Shown: positions 11,401 to 22,510 of the stretch, in pieces
How positions within the stretch are numbered: position 1 is the first letter of the stretch
How the letters are laid out: each line of letters begins with the position of its first letter
Assembly (NCBI RefSeq): GCF_020882245.1
Contig: NC_083599.1
Location: forward strand, 11,586,931-11,650,930
Length of the DNA stretch: 64,000 nt
Direction of reading: 5' to 3'
Origin: Rhopalosiphum padi
Lineage: Eukaryota > Arthropoda > Insecta > Hemiptera > Aphididae
The notes under the pieces: model-generated
Databases searched by the model: none
What the model was told of the DNA's origin: nothing
The model's input: only the letters and a program-made list of their open reading frames with translations
Made by a program: the position numbers and the translations under genes

Positions 11401-14400
11401 AATTTTAAATTGTAATACTAATTTAATTATACCATATAGTGCTTATTAATAGTTAAAGAATATGAAATATCGTTGACACTTAAACACTTAAAATTTGTTT
11501 TAATAAACATCAAAATTGTCATAAATTGTTCTTTAATTTGACTTGGATATAGTATAGAAATTAAAATTACCAAGACAAATTTTTATATTTTTCGATACAA
11601 CAGATAATGTAGTTGTCCCTTTCATTGTTATAATTAAAATTGTATAACCCTTATTTTTCCATCATTTTAGTGCTGGAAGGCGAAAGTGCGTGAAGAGCAC
11701 GGCCTTGTACGCATCAGTCGTGGCTGTATGGCTGGTGGAAACAGACATTCAACTGAATCCTACTTAGAGCATCAACCGCTGCATCCTTGTATGGGTGCTA
11801 TTAGCAATGACTCGGCAATAAAAAACAATGATACCTCAAAACAACCCAGGTCCATGGTTTGGACGTCGTCGCATACTTATTCATCCGGGTCCGCTGACCA
11901 TCAACAGCCTCCTAGCTATGCAATTGAATGTTGCACCGGTCGTGATCGCTGCAACGATGGTGCGTTTCCATCATTGTCCGGAAGCGGCTTAACATCGGGG
12001 ATCGACGAAAATGGTTCTTTGCTAGCAGCTGTGGCTTGGTGGCGGTGGTCATCCATATCCGTAGCGGCGTTATTGCTTGTTGTTGTAATTGTGACTACAG
12101 TCACTTTGACGGTCTATGCGTTGTATAGAAACGACAGTAAGAGTAAGAAGAGAAAACGTCGAAAGAGGAGTAAGAGCAGTAGCAGTAGAAGGAGTAAACG
12201 ACGAAAGCAGAGTACTCGCCACTACGACGATGGTAACAGTGATGATAGTGATAAAAAGAGACATCGACATTTGTCATTTTCGTCAATGTCATCGTCGTCT
12301 TCGTCATTATCATCAGCGGCGTCATCATCATCTTGCTGCGAAGGGAAAAAAAGAGGTAGGAGGAAACCCCACGGGACCGCTTTAACCATGGTCGACTTGC
12401 TCAAGGGCGTTGTGGTAACCAACGAGGTGACAGGTGACGATGAAAATACATATGGTAGTAACAGCAACCGACCATCGTATACAGCAGAGTACTCACCAGC
12501 AGCCATGACTGAATCTACAGTCGATGACGACTTTTTACCACCGCCTTACCAAAAACGAAACGACCGCCAAGATGATTGGACAAGTGGCAGCGGGTACGGT
12601 ATGCCTGTGCTAGTTCAACGCACTTTGGCCAAGCAGATACAACTCAGGCAATTGGTCGGCAAGGGTCGTTATGGTGAAGTGTGGCGAGCTACTTACTGGA
12701 ATGGTGGTCATGAGCACGTAGCCGTAAAAATATTCTTATCGAAGGACGAACCATCGTGGAAGCGTGAGACTGAAATCTACAGGTATACTTCATATATTCA
12801 TTTACTTATTCTTATGTATGCGTACATATTAATGTACACCCAAACGCTGCCGATTATAACGTTGATATTAATTATTTAATTCTAATTAAATTTCAGCACG
12901 GTTCTGATGAGACACGACAATATATTAGGTTTTATTGGTTCCGACATCATGACTTCACGTAACTCGTATACCACACAATTACTGCTTATTACTCACTATC
13001 ACCGACATGGATCATTGTACGATTTTCTGCAGACACCTGCTGCCGCCGCTGAAGCTACGTATAATGGATATGACATCGGCGCCATCGACGCTGCGGGTGG
13101 TCGACTGCAGCAAACCGACCGCGATAGACCACCACTCACGGTGGGCCAAATGTTAAACGTTCTGTACACTGTAGCTAGTGGGCTGTGTCACCTGCACACT
13201 GAAATCCACGGCACGCAGGTAACACTTTTTCTCTTTACCATCAATTATCTAAATTATATATAAATACGTTGTATATTGTACCTCGCAAGATATATCGCAA
13301 CACCTCATTTACACCTTGTTTATTGACTTGTGCCTACACATAACGACCCCTAACGTCATAATCGATAATGGTGTGATTTTATCTTATCTGTACACCGATG
13401 TAATATTTCAATTTGTTAACGTGGATATTGGTTGTATTTTATGAATAGGGTAAACCGGGAATCGCGCACCGGGACATCAAGAGTAAAAACGTATTGGTAA
13501 AATGCGCAGAGACAGGCGCGTGTTGTGTAGCCGATTTTGGAATGGCCGTCACTAGCCGTGACGCGACGCTCCCGATTCAAACAACAACAGCCGCGGGTGC
13601 TAACCAAAATACGAGAGTTGGTACAAAGCGGTATATGGCGCCAGAAGTTTTGGACGACAGGTGAAATATAGTTATATCCAGTTGTAGTGTGATAATATTT
13701 CATCAATATAATGGTTGAAACCGTATTTTTATTCAATGTAATTTATTTTCAGCATATCCTCTGCGGCCGCTTTAGCATTAGCTTCTGCGTCCACTTCGGC
13801 GACTGCAGTGTCATCAGTAGCTTCCTCCTCAACTTCCACCGCTGCATCTGTCGCCGCCGCTGCTTCTTCTTCTTCGGCGTATTGGTGCTTCGACGCATAT
13901 CGCCGCGGTGATGTATACTCGTACGCACTCGTCATGTGGGAAGTCCTGTCCAGGACGTTAATTGTACCCAACACCGATGATACTGAAAAACCCACGCGAC
14001 AACTAAATGACAATCAACAACAGCCCTTCATAGATAACAGATACGACCCATATGTGTACCGCGCACCATATCAAGACCGTGGCGTTGGGTGGGACCCCGG
14101 ATTCGATGACATGCGTCGTGTCGTATGCTCTACCGATCCTATACAAAGTCGTCCTGGCGTGGCAGCAGAGTGGTTAGCCAACCCGGTAGGTTATTTTGGT
14201 TTTCTAAACAATTCCCCATCTGTTATTTTGATTTAAATATCATTTGAGCTTAGTCTCAAGGGGTATATCTTATTTTAATGAATACTTATAAATGATATCG
14301 TTTAATGATTGTTTTCTATATTGTTATTTGTTTTACATAGATAATGAATGCGGTAGTGTTGACAATGCGAGAATGCTGGCACGGCAACCCTCATGCGCGC

Positions 14401-14496
14401 CTTCCCTCTTTGCGTGTTAAAAAGACTCTAGCTAAGCTCATTGAGCAATATTCCACGACAGAGACTGAAAAGCAGCACAAATCAGAGCCTGAATAA
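8361..14496 (+). CDS. sax: Type I BMP/TGF-beta receptor serine/threonine kinase, saxophone/ALK1-2-like (7 coding exons)
   Basis: Exons 8361-8463, 10793-11187, 11671-12782, 12897-13218, 13449-13660, 13753-14185 and 14341-14496 join in phase to 910 aa; the usual family length is 500-600. Order: signal peptide (1-29); acidic leader; ectodomain with ten Cys ending in the CC-x5-CN box (ECCTGRDRCN); membrane span (about 286-308); Lys/Ser-rich juxtamembrane insert; GS box TSGSG (470-474); kinase. Kinase landmarks are GKGRYGEVW (496-504), VAVK Lys519, RETE Glu532/534, HRDIKSKN (651-658), DFG (673-675) and APE (708-710), all intact. The GS box marks a type I receptor. The loop GSDIMTSRNS matches saxophone/ALK2 (SDMTSRxS) rather than thickveins or baboon, so BMP-type Smad signalling is the likely output. 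Inserts of low complexity follow FLQTPAAA, the APE motif and SRTLIVP. It could be a divergent lineage-specific paralogue. Confidence 0.92.
8464..10792 (+). other. sax: Intron 1 of the sax-like gene
   Basis: A 2.3 kb AT-rich intron. Apart from a foldback MITE copy (about 9286-9703) I see no gene or RNA in it. Confidence 0.8.
9286..9703. mobile_element. Foldback MITE, TTAA-GAGGAC family, copy A (intronic)
   Basis: An aged copy within the first coding intron of the sax-like gene. The two halves are inverted copies: GGTAAG-tATTATCT and TAAGCAAGTTATGAGCATTTT on the left mirror TAATGTTCTTATCTTAA and ACGCTTAAAAATC on the right. The right end reads GGGTGTAATAGCCTCTTAA, matching other copies. Confidence 0.7.
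10793..11187 (+). CDS. sax: sax-like gene, coding exon 2 (acidic leader, first ectodomain Cys)
   Basis: Residues 35-166, acceptor CTCGTTAG|AT, donor CGT|GTGAGT. An unusual Asp/Glu/Ser/Gly-rich leader of about 80 residues precedes the first ectodomain cysteines (LLTCMSC). Confidence 0.9.
11188..11670 (+). other. sax: Intron 2 of the sax-like gene
   Basis: An ordinary AT-rich intron with GTGAGT donor and CATTTTAG acceptor. It contains a C9 run near 11244 and no other structure I can name. Confidence 0.8.
11671..12782 (+). CDS. sax: sax-like gene, coding exon 3 (ectodomain end, TM, GS box, kinase N-lobe)
   Basis: Residues 167-536. It contains the last ectodomain Cys including the CC-x5-CN signature, one transmembrane segment, a Lys/Arg then poly-Ser juxtamembrane insert of about 150 residues, the TSGSG box, the Gly-rich loop and catalytic Lys519. 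Donor TACAG|GTATAC. Confidence 0.95.
12897..13218 (+). CDS. sax: sax-like gene, coding exon 4 (L45 loop, hinge)
   Basis: Residues 537-644, from STVLMRHDNILGF through the L45 loop (about 551-564) and THYHRHGSLYDFL. After the hinge there is an insert of about 40 residues (TPAAAAEATYN to DRDRP) not present in typical family members. Donor CAG|GTAACA. Confidence 0.95.
13449..13660 (+). CDS. sax: sax-like gene, coding exon 5 (catalytic and activation loops)
   Basis: Residues 645-714. It carries GIAHRDIKSKN, VADFGMAV and RYMAPEVLDD. The activation segment has extra Thr/Ala-rich residues between DFG and GTKRYMAPE. Confidence 0.95.
13753..14185 (+). CDS. sax: sax-like gene, coding exon 6 (Ala/Ser insert, kinase C-lobe)
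   Basis: Residues 715-859. A 42-residue Ser/Ala/Thr insert (716-757) sits between the APE motif and CFDAYRRGDVYSYALVMWE. None of the internal AG dinucleotides I checked would restore the frame, so the insert appears truly exonic. Donor CCG|GTAGGT. Confidence 0.9.
14341..14496 (+). CDS. sax: sax-like gene, coding exon 7 (C-lobe end)
   Basis: 51 codons plus stop, acceptor ACATAG|ATAATG. It encodes MRECWHGNPHARL and RVKKTLAKL, the standard end of type I receptor kinases, then a short charged tail. Confidence 0.95.
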   Translation: MMNAVVLTMRECWHGNPHARLPSLRVKKTLAKLIEQYSTTETEKQHKSEPE

Positions 14497-15154
14497 TAAT
14501 GTTGTATATTATGACTACAAGTCAGTTATGATGTAATATACATAAATGTAAATATTAATATTAATATTACTATTAACATGCAAATATAAATGACAGTGGC
14601 TGCGGTGAAAAATTACTTTAATCAAGGAAATATATTGTATTTTCTCTGCTACCTCCTCCACTTGTTCATTCTTACAATATTGTAAGTCATGTAATTTTTT
14701 TTTTTTTTTGAACAACTACATGCTATTGTTATAATATTATGTACAAAATAATTTTTTAACAATAATAACTATAAAACTACCTACTACTAGTATTTCTTTT
14801 TTTGGAAATGACGTTATTCTTTAATAACAAGTTATTTTATTTGAATATGTATTTATTTATCAAACATTTTTTAATTTTGAGTTAATTTCCAACAATTAAT
14901 CTATTTTAACATTAAATATATCATTAAAAAAATACATGAAGTTTAAGTCCTAAACCATTTATATATCTACATGCAATAATACTTATAGGCAATTATTTTG
15001 ATTAATACTTGAAAATAACAAAAATAAAAATTACTGTTATATATTATCCAGAATTTATAATATTTTAATGACAGATTTTAATGAGCATAAAAAATAGTGA
15101 CACATTTATTATTTTTTTTCTCTTGTTGTTTTAATATCAATATATTATAATGTC
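14497..15154. other. 3' flank of the sax-like gene
   Basis: AT-rich sequence containing the 3' UTR. ATTAAA (about 14910) and AATAAA (about 15023) are possible polyadenylation signals, none distinctive. No gene seen. Confidence 0.5.
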
Positions 15155-15595
15155 TTAAGAGGTCAGCATATCCACAGGTGTTGTATCTTATTAACATACA
15201 TCATAAAAAATGTACGTTCAACAGAACACATTTTGTGATATTAGTTTTAATATTAGAGTAAATTTACCTATTATCAAATTTAAAGGTAAGAATATTATCT
15301 AAAAAAAATGACCTATATTCTTATTGATATTATCATTTTAAAGTGAGTTATGAACATTTTTAAGTTTTAATATTTTACATAGCTATAACTCACTATAAAA
15401 TGATAATATCAATAGGAGCATTATGTCATTTTCTAGATAGTGTTCTTACCTTTAAATTTTATATTAGGTAAATTTACTCTAATATTAAAACTAACATCAC
15501 AAAATGTATTTTGCTGAATGCAAATTTGTTATGATTTATGTTAATAACTAGTAAGACAGAGCTAGACAAAACATGCGGGTATGGTATCCTCTTAA
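15155..15595. mobile_element. Foldback MITE, TTAA-GAGGAC family, copy B
   Basis: A 440-bp palindromic element. The left end is CTTAAGAGGTC, the right end ATGGTATCCTCTTAA with an internal ACATGCGGGT. The central arms are clearly inverted: TTCTTATTGATATTATCATTTTAAAGTGAGTT-type sequence on the left mirrors ACTCACTATAAAATGATAATATC on the right. No open frame. Confidence 0.85.
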
Positions 15596-18297
15596 ATAAA
15601 TTTATTAGTGACTTTTTTACACTGATAAAAAGTTTTACTATACTTATTATCTTTTATTTTGTCCACAAAAAAAAAATAATAAAAGTGTTATCAACAATAT
15701 TGAATAATATTTGGCTATTTATACTAATTATATAATTTCTATCTGATTAAACTGTTACATTAATCTGCTATCAAATATAAATAAATAATTAATTGATATT
15801 ATACAAAAAATTAACATATTTCTATTGCCATTAAAATCATTGTTGCATATTGATCTGTTAAGTTTTATTAATGCCAATAAATATGTTAGATTTAAATATC
15901 TGCATCACTAATAAATAGTATTGTATGAAAGATTTGATTGAAGACTAATCAAAAATAATAATGAATAAATATTCTCCACTGGCGATAAGAAGGAAACTCA
16001 GCAGTGACCACAATTATTATAAACATTGGTAGCAATGTACATCGATCACCCCACCAAGTTTCCCCTCCTGATATGTAGAGAGCCTTTGCACATAAGTTAG
16101 CCAACAAGTTCCTTCTTGATGTACATAGAGTATGTATAATTCTATAGTTGAATAAGAGAAGTTATGAAAAATCAACTGTTCATCTAATCATCTTAACCAA
16201 TTTAAATTTTTATACAATTCAATGAAATAATTGGTCATAATAATTTAATAACTAATACAAATTTCACTACAGAAAATGTATTATTGCACATCAATACTTT
16301 TATGTTCTTAGGATAGTTATGTATTTTCTAATAGTAAGAACTGATTGCTTTCAGTTTTTATAATTTTTGAATCAATAATATTATGTTTACTAAAGTAGTA
16401 AATACCGAATTATTTTGCCTATATAATTTATCAGTGTCTGATGTCTCAAGGTAACAAATTATTACTACAAGATGCTAAGATTATTTTAAAAAGTTGAATT
16501 TCCAACATTCTTAAAATAATCATAGTAAAAAATGCAAAATATATGCTTTTATATTAGTACACTTTTTTAAATTAAAAATATGCTTTTGTATATATTTCTA
16601 TTCAACACAAATCTAAGTATACATTTTCATCATAAGACTTAATAAATTTAAACTATAAAATTGTTCACTGTTTTTATTATTTAATAATAATAAATGAAGC
16701 AAACATGGTGTGTAGTAATATTGGATTATGAACTAGAAAAATATATGAGTAAATCACTTAAATATATATCCCATAGAACCATTTATATGAGAGAAGTTTC
16801 TAGTAACTAAAAAATATGATAAACATTTCAGGAGCATTGTATAGACTATCTTACAAACTTCTATGTTAATATAAATGCCATACAAACTATAGTTGATTTC
16901 GTTGATTTGCAATGTATACTGACTAGGAGACGGATTTAAATGTTCTAAAAAACAAGAAAAATGCCTTAAAAATACGATTTAATGCACTCATAACAGAATT
17001 TTTTTTTTAATGCACTTAAAGAATGCTCTTAAATTTTTTTTAATAATGTAAAAATGTGTTTAATTATATAATTTTTTATTTTTAGGTATTATTCATGTCA
17101 TATTCATCATGTTCTAGTTCTCCTATCTTCTTTTTACTCTGTAAAATATTTCCAAAAAATGATTATAAAATTTATATAAATACATTCATTATAATATACT
17201 TTTACCTTGTGTTTCATAATAGCTGTATAATCACGTGCTGCTTAATTTTTATCGAATTTTATCAATTTGGAATTTCATATAATAAAATGACTTAAAAACA
17301 TAAAAAAATGCAAAATAAAAGTTACGTTTTTTAATACATTGATGTGTGAAATAAACTTTGTGCTTGGAAAGCAATGTTTTCACAAAAAAATGCAATTTTA
17401 TTTAAATCTGTTATCTAATAATAACTTATTACAATTTTCTGATTTGCTATCCCATAAATAAAAAATAATAAAACAAACAAAATTGATAATATTATACTAT
17501 TAAATAGCAATTTAATCAAACAAATCGTTTATAATTGGTATTTTATAATAATACAATTTATAAAATATATCAAGCTTTTTTTATTTTTTATATATTTATA
17601 AAAAAATCTCACTATTTATTAAATTGATATGATGAAACTGCTGATACTTCAAAAAGGTATATTATTAAATATCAAATGATGCAATACGAATTTATGAGTA
17701 TAATAACAAATCATATTTCTGGGACACATTGAAATAAAAATTTTTAAGACACTGCAGAGTGCAGGCAAATAATAAAAAAAAAGACGGGTCGTCTAGACTC
17801 CTCTAGTGACTTAGTTCTTATATTAGTTATATTATCGCCACGCCTAACCTAAAATATAGGTAAATAATTTAATATACAATGTAATTAACTGCACGTTGAT
17901 ATCCATAGTAACTATAAAGAATAGATATAAAATAAATAAAAGAAACTAGCCATTTATAAGAAAATGTATCAATATATGTCATACTTATGAACATATTGTT
18001 GGGTTCCTAGGTAACCGATAACAATGAAAAAATCAACAAAACATCTAAGTAATGACTTTTTATTTTTTTAAAGTTTTCTCACTCCTCTTTTATTTAAAAT
18101 TTATTTTTAATAAATAGAATAGAATTTAAAAACTACATACCTTAAAAATGTTTCATCAGTAGTTGACTAGTATCTACACTTATGATAGGTACTTACTCTA
18201 AACATTAAATTTTTTTTTTTGTTAAAATATTATCTGTATAACCTTATGATAATTAATACAGGATTTGCCAGTACATTTTAAAATAATTATTATAATC
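15596..18297. other. AT-rich intergenic DNA
   Basis: No gene supported. A slightly GC-richer stretch at about 15975-16130 is unlike its surroundings but has no frame or motif that I can identify. The rest is AT-rich with short A/T runs. Confidence 0.5.
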
Positions 18298-19132
18298 ATA
18301 GCCGTTCCGTTAAGATTTGGTGCCCAGGACAAAATTAAAAATTTCGCTCCCTATTTTATTTATCATTATGCATTTCATTCCTATTTAATTGAATTTGTTT
18401 TGTTTTTACAACATATTTTGAACATTGATTTTACAAAAAACTAAAGCTGATTGCAATAGTAATTATTAAACAAAATAGTTAGGTATAAAATAATTAATAA
18501 TTAATACAAATCATAAATTATATTATATTATATATATATTATATTTACAAATGTATCATAAGAGCGTATCATATAGATACTTAGTTTAGAACTTAATTTT
18601 CTTGGACTTTTTTAAAGTAAAATCTTCAATGACGTCTTCAAAATCGATGTTTTTCGTTATTTCATTCTCAATTGACAATAATGCTGAATTGGTTAATCTC
18701 TCTTATGACATGGTTGATCGTAAATACGTCTAGTTAATTTAAATTTACTAGAAAAGAGCGTAATAATATATAATACCAATAGGCAATAATTTCAAATTTG
18801 TACCTATCTGGTTTTTTTTTACAATCGCTTATCGCACCCCACGTGCTGGATGTACAGTATAGATTTTGAGATAAAGAATACGATATTTTATTATAAAGCC
18901 AAATTATACAAGAATAAAACTTTGCGGTTGACTAATTGTTATTACTCGACCATAGTCGGAAATTTGTTCAGAAAAAATGTGTAATGGTCCAAAATAATTG
19001 TAAAACAATAATGTTTCTCATATATTTTATTTATGTATAGTTTAATATAATATTATAAAAACATTTTTGGTGCCCCTTTAAACCATGCGCCCGGGGCGCG
19101 TGCCCCCTAGCCCCCCCCCCAGCACGACTATA
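18298..19132 (-). mobile_element. hAT-type transposon relic
   Basis: The left edge ATAGCCGT and right edge GCACGACTAT are imperfectly inverted, and both subterminal regions carry GGTGCCC words. On the minus strand, about 18730-18600, a degraded frame encodes RSTMS-stop-ERLTNSALLSIENEI then FEDVIEDF, the C-terminal dimerisation region of hAT transposases. A stop replaces the usual Gln. Upstream a shifted frame keeps FSSKFKL. Inactive. Confidence 0.7.
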
Positions 19133-21021
19133 AATTTATAATAATTAATAGGTATAGGTATATACAAAACAGTATAAATTAAGTATACTTATTAATTATT
19201 ATTTATTATGTTAAAATATATACATAAAAAGATGCGAGTTTGTAACTATGGATAATAACTAAAAAACGGTAATTTTTGACAGTTTTTTGTATACTCGGAT
19301 AATAATTGATAAATTACACAAGCGAAGTGACATCATTATCACATTGGAAACTGGGACAGATAAACAGCATTTTTAGATTGTTTATCGATCTCCTGATCTC
19401 CATGCAGTGACAATACGAGTACAACGATTAGAAGGTATAATCGATATTCGATAATACGATTATTATATGATTTACCATTTACGTTTGCTGTTTTTAATGC
19501 CGAAAAATACTTTATAAATGGTTAAATTATCTTTGTTTTGTTAATTAGGTAGTTATATCATTATACTTATAAAAACAAGAAATAATAACTTAAATTTTGA
19601 TTTTTAGTCTATGAACCTACATTTAATCTTTTTTCTATTTTGTCTATATTAATAAAACATTTTAGACCTAACATTTTTTTATTTACCCTAGGACTCGAAG
19701 TCCTGAGGATGGTGCCGTGTATATTTTAAACTGATGTAACAAATTGGGAATCTGGAAAACAAATAAAATTATTTTTAAGTTATAATTTATAAGTATTTAA
19801 GCTGTGCGCGTATTGTTTTCTTTTTTAATTAAATAACATATAAAAATTAAAATAATTAGCTCAAGCTGAATTTATTATGATAACCACAAGTTAAAGTTAT
19901 ATATCCTCGATAAAAAGGTGAACATATTTATTTTTGTGTTAGAATTACATAATATGAACAGGTAGCTTAAAAATTACATTATTAGTTTATTACGAATATA
20001 AATAGATAATATTATTGGCAATGGCGTAGCGATTGGTGCTGAGGGTGGTGCATTCCTTTCCCTCTCTACGAAATAGCAAAAAAATGATTTTAGTTTTCTA
20101 TGAACATATTATGTAAGACATATAACGATATAACCAGGTATTTAAATGTTTATAATGGTTCCTACAAAAATCTAAAATCGTATATACTCACTGCATCACC
20201 ATACCAAAGTTAAGAGTTTAAGAGTTATCCAGATCTTAGTTATGCCTTCCCTATATAGCTATATAGCACATTTTCAACACTCTCAAAAGCAAAATCCTGA
20301 CAACTTTATTAATTATTGGTTATTAATAATTAATAAATTATAGCTAATAACTCATATAGTCTATGAATTTACCGTAATTTTTGATCAATGAAAAAAAGAC
20401 GGAATTTAAACTATATTTATGTATAAAAAGTAAAAATTACAGTGTTAGCGAAAATTTAATGTTTTCTTTCTTTGTAGTAGATATTATTTTTATTTTATTC
20501 AATTTACAATAAGTGTTTTTTTTTAAGAAAAATAACTAATAAAAACCAATAGATAAAATAATTTTAACATTAGAATTTAAAAATGTTGATGATGTTTTTT
20601 ATTTGCATAGGTATTTAACTAATTTATTTACTTGATACTTAAACACTTCTAAGTTTTCTTCTTGTTTCATAATATTTCTACAAAAGAACCTAACAAATCA
20701 AAAACATCAGTTTAATTTATAAACTTGTATTGTTCAATTAAAATATTGTGACTTTTGTAATAAATCGTTTAATAAAATAAAATTATACTTATTAGTAATA
20801 ATAGTTATATAAAAAGAGTATTGGAAATCAAATGACAATCATTTTTTTTATTATTTATACAAACTTCATAATCACAATTTTTTACATATTTAGACTTCAA
20901 ATATTTTATTCTATTATTAACTGTTTGTCTGCCTAAATTTAACAAAGTATATTTGATCAGTTTCAAGTTAGTTACCTAATCAATTTGTATGTAATTTATA
21001 ATTTATTTATACAAATTATAT
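19133..21021. other. AT-rich intergenic DNA
   Basis: No gene seen. GGCGTAGCGATTGGTGCTGAGGGTGG near 20033 looks like the edge of another decayed transposon but no partner end was found. Confidence 0.45.
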
Positions 21022-21440
21022 GGGCGTATGTAATTTGTGCCAAAAAAACCTAAAGAAAATAAATACATAACTATGTAATGTACACTACATTTAAAAATTA
21101 ATTTTAGTAATTTTTGTTACTTTTTAAAATTGTAGTTTGCACCATATAAAAATAAATAAAAGGACATTGTGTAATATGTGCCATCTTGTACCTTTAAAAA
21201 TTGTAATTTGCGCTACTTTTAAATAACTAAACAATTTTTTTTTGACAGATCAACACTGTATTTTTATTCGTTGATCAATCAAATTAATTTTAATAGTTAT
21301 ACATTTCTAGAAAATTATTAAAAAAAACATATATAAAAATTAGTCATATTATAATTATAAATAAATGTATATAAATATACTTAAATTCCAACAACTGCAG
21401 AAGTTAAAAGTGAGGCGCAGATTACATATTCCATTTCGTT
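21022..21440. mobile_element. TIR element with subterminal TAATTTGTGCC words
   Basis: The left end GGGCGTATGTAATTTGTGCC is matched imperfectly, in inverse, by GCGCAGATTACATATTCC at the right (about 21418-21436). Inside the left part the word TGTAATTTGTGCC/TGTAATATGTGCC/GTAATTTGCGC recurs at about 60-80 bp spacing. The same GGGCGT start and the same 8 bases AATTATAT just outside the left end are found at the element beginning at 61353. Confidence 0.5.
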
Positions 21441-21649
21441 TTCAAAAAAAATTGATATATTTTTACAGAAATTATTTTATGATATAATCATCAAAGTATT
21501 ATTATCAGTATATATACAACTATAAAATTAAATTATTTTACAAATATATATAATGTATGTTCAATACAAATTAATCTAAAAGTTAATTTATAGATGTAAT
21601 TTTTAATATAATTTTTTTTTATTAATTTATGTAAAAAAAGTCATATAAT

Positions 21650-21770
21650 AAAATATGCATTTGCATTCGTTTGACTGTGCTCAATCGGGTTGTTAAAAAA
21701 AATGTACCGTGCTTAATCGAGTTGTTCCAAAATTATAAGGACAGTGCTAAATCGGGTTTCAACTAATCTA
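21650..21770 (+). repeat. Three degenerate copies of a GTGCTCAATCGGGTTGTT word
   Basis: GTGCTCAATCGGGTTGTT, GTGCTTAATCGAGTTGTT and GTGCTAAATCGGGTTTC lie in direct order at about 40-bp spacing. No inverted partner was seen, so it may be one surviving end of an element. Confidence 0.6.
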
Positions 21771-22187
21771 TTTATTATTCCTGTAAATATTTTAAAAATT
21801 GAATTAATGTAAGTACCTTTTCCATTACTATAGGTATTCAAATATGTGTAAAAATTTTTACTTTTAAGTTTTAAAATGTAGGAAACTAGTAGCTTGCCTA
21901 TAGATGATTATTATAATATATTATTATGGCAAGGCACCTGTATAACAATTGTTATGCAAATAATTGTATTGTTTATTTTTATTTAAAATATTTAAGTAAG
22001 ATTAATAATGGAGCTACACTTGTCCATCGCGTAGGTATAATTTTTCATTACGTACAATATAATTTTAGATAAAGATTAAGTGTTAGGTAGGTACCAAAGT
22101 CTCCGGAAATTAAACACTCGATAAAAAAAAAAACGATTTCTGAGTATAACCATGTATTAGCTTTACAATATAATGTGTTTTTTTTTT

Positions 22188-22212
22188 GTGTGTGTGTGTG
22201 TGTGTGTGTGTG
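22188..22212. repeat. (GT)n microsatellite
   Basis: About twelve GT dinucleotides after a T-run. Confidence 0.9.
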
Positions 22213-22510
22213 ACGTAACTATTAGGAGTATTAAAATGCTTGAATTGTTTATACAAGATTTTTTCTTGTAGAATAATGAATCTATTTTAATCGAATCAAA
22301 AATTCCCAGTAGTTTTTTTAATAATCGGAAATACTAAAAAATGTGAAAAACGGGATTGTTTTACGCTAAACCAATTTTCAACATAATAGAAATGATTTTA
22401 TATTGATGTAATAAATAAATGCAGAAACGAATTACCTACTGTAAATACTTTGAATTTTTACCAAATGTTAATATTGGTATTATTTCATATTTGTACAAGA
22501 AATAAATAAA

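Noticed and set aside
14515..14715. 66-codon minus-strand frame after the sax-like gene
   Set aside because: Lys run and Tyr/Ile repeats from AT-rich 3' UTR sequence; no family signature.
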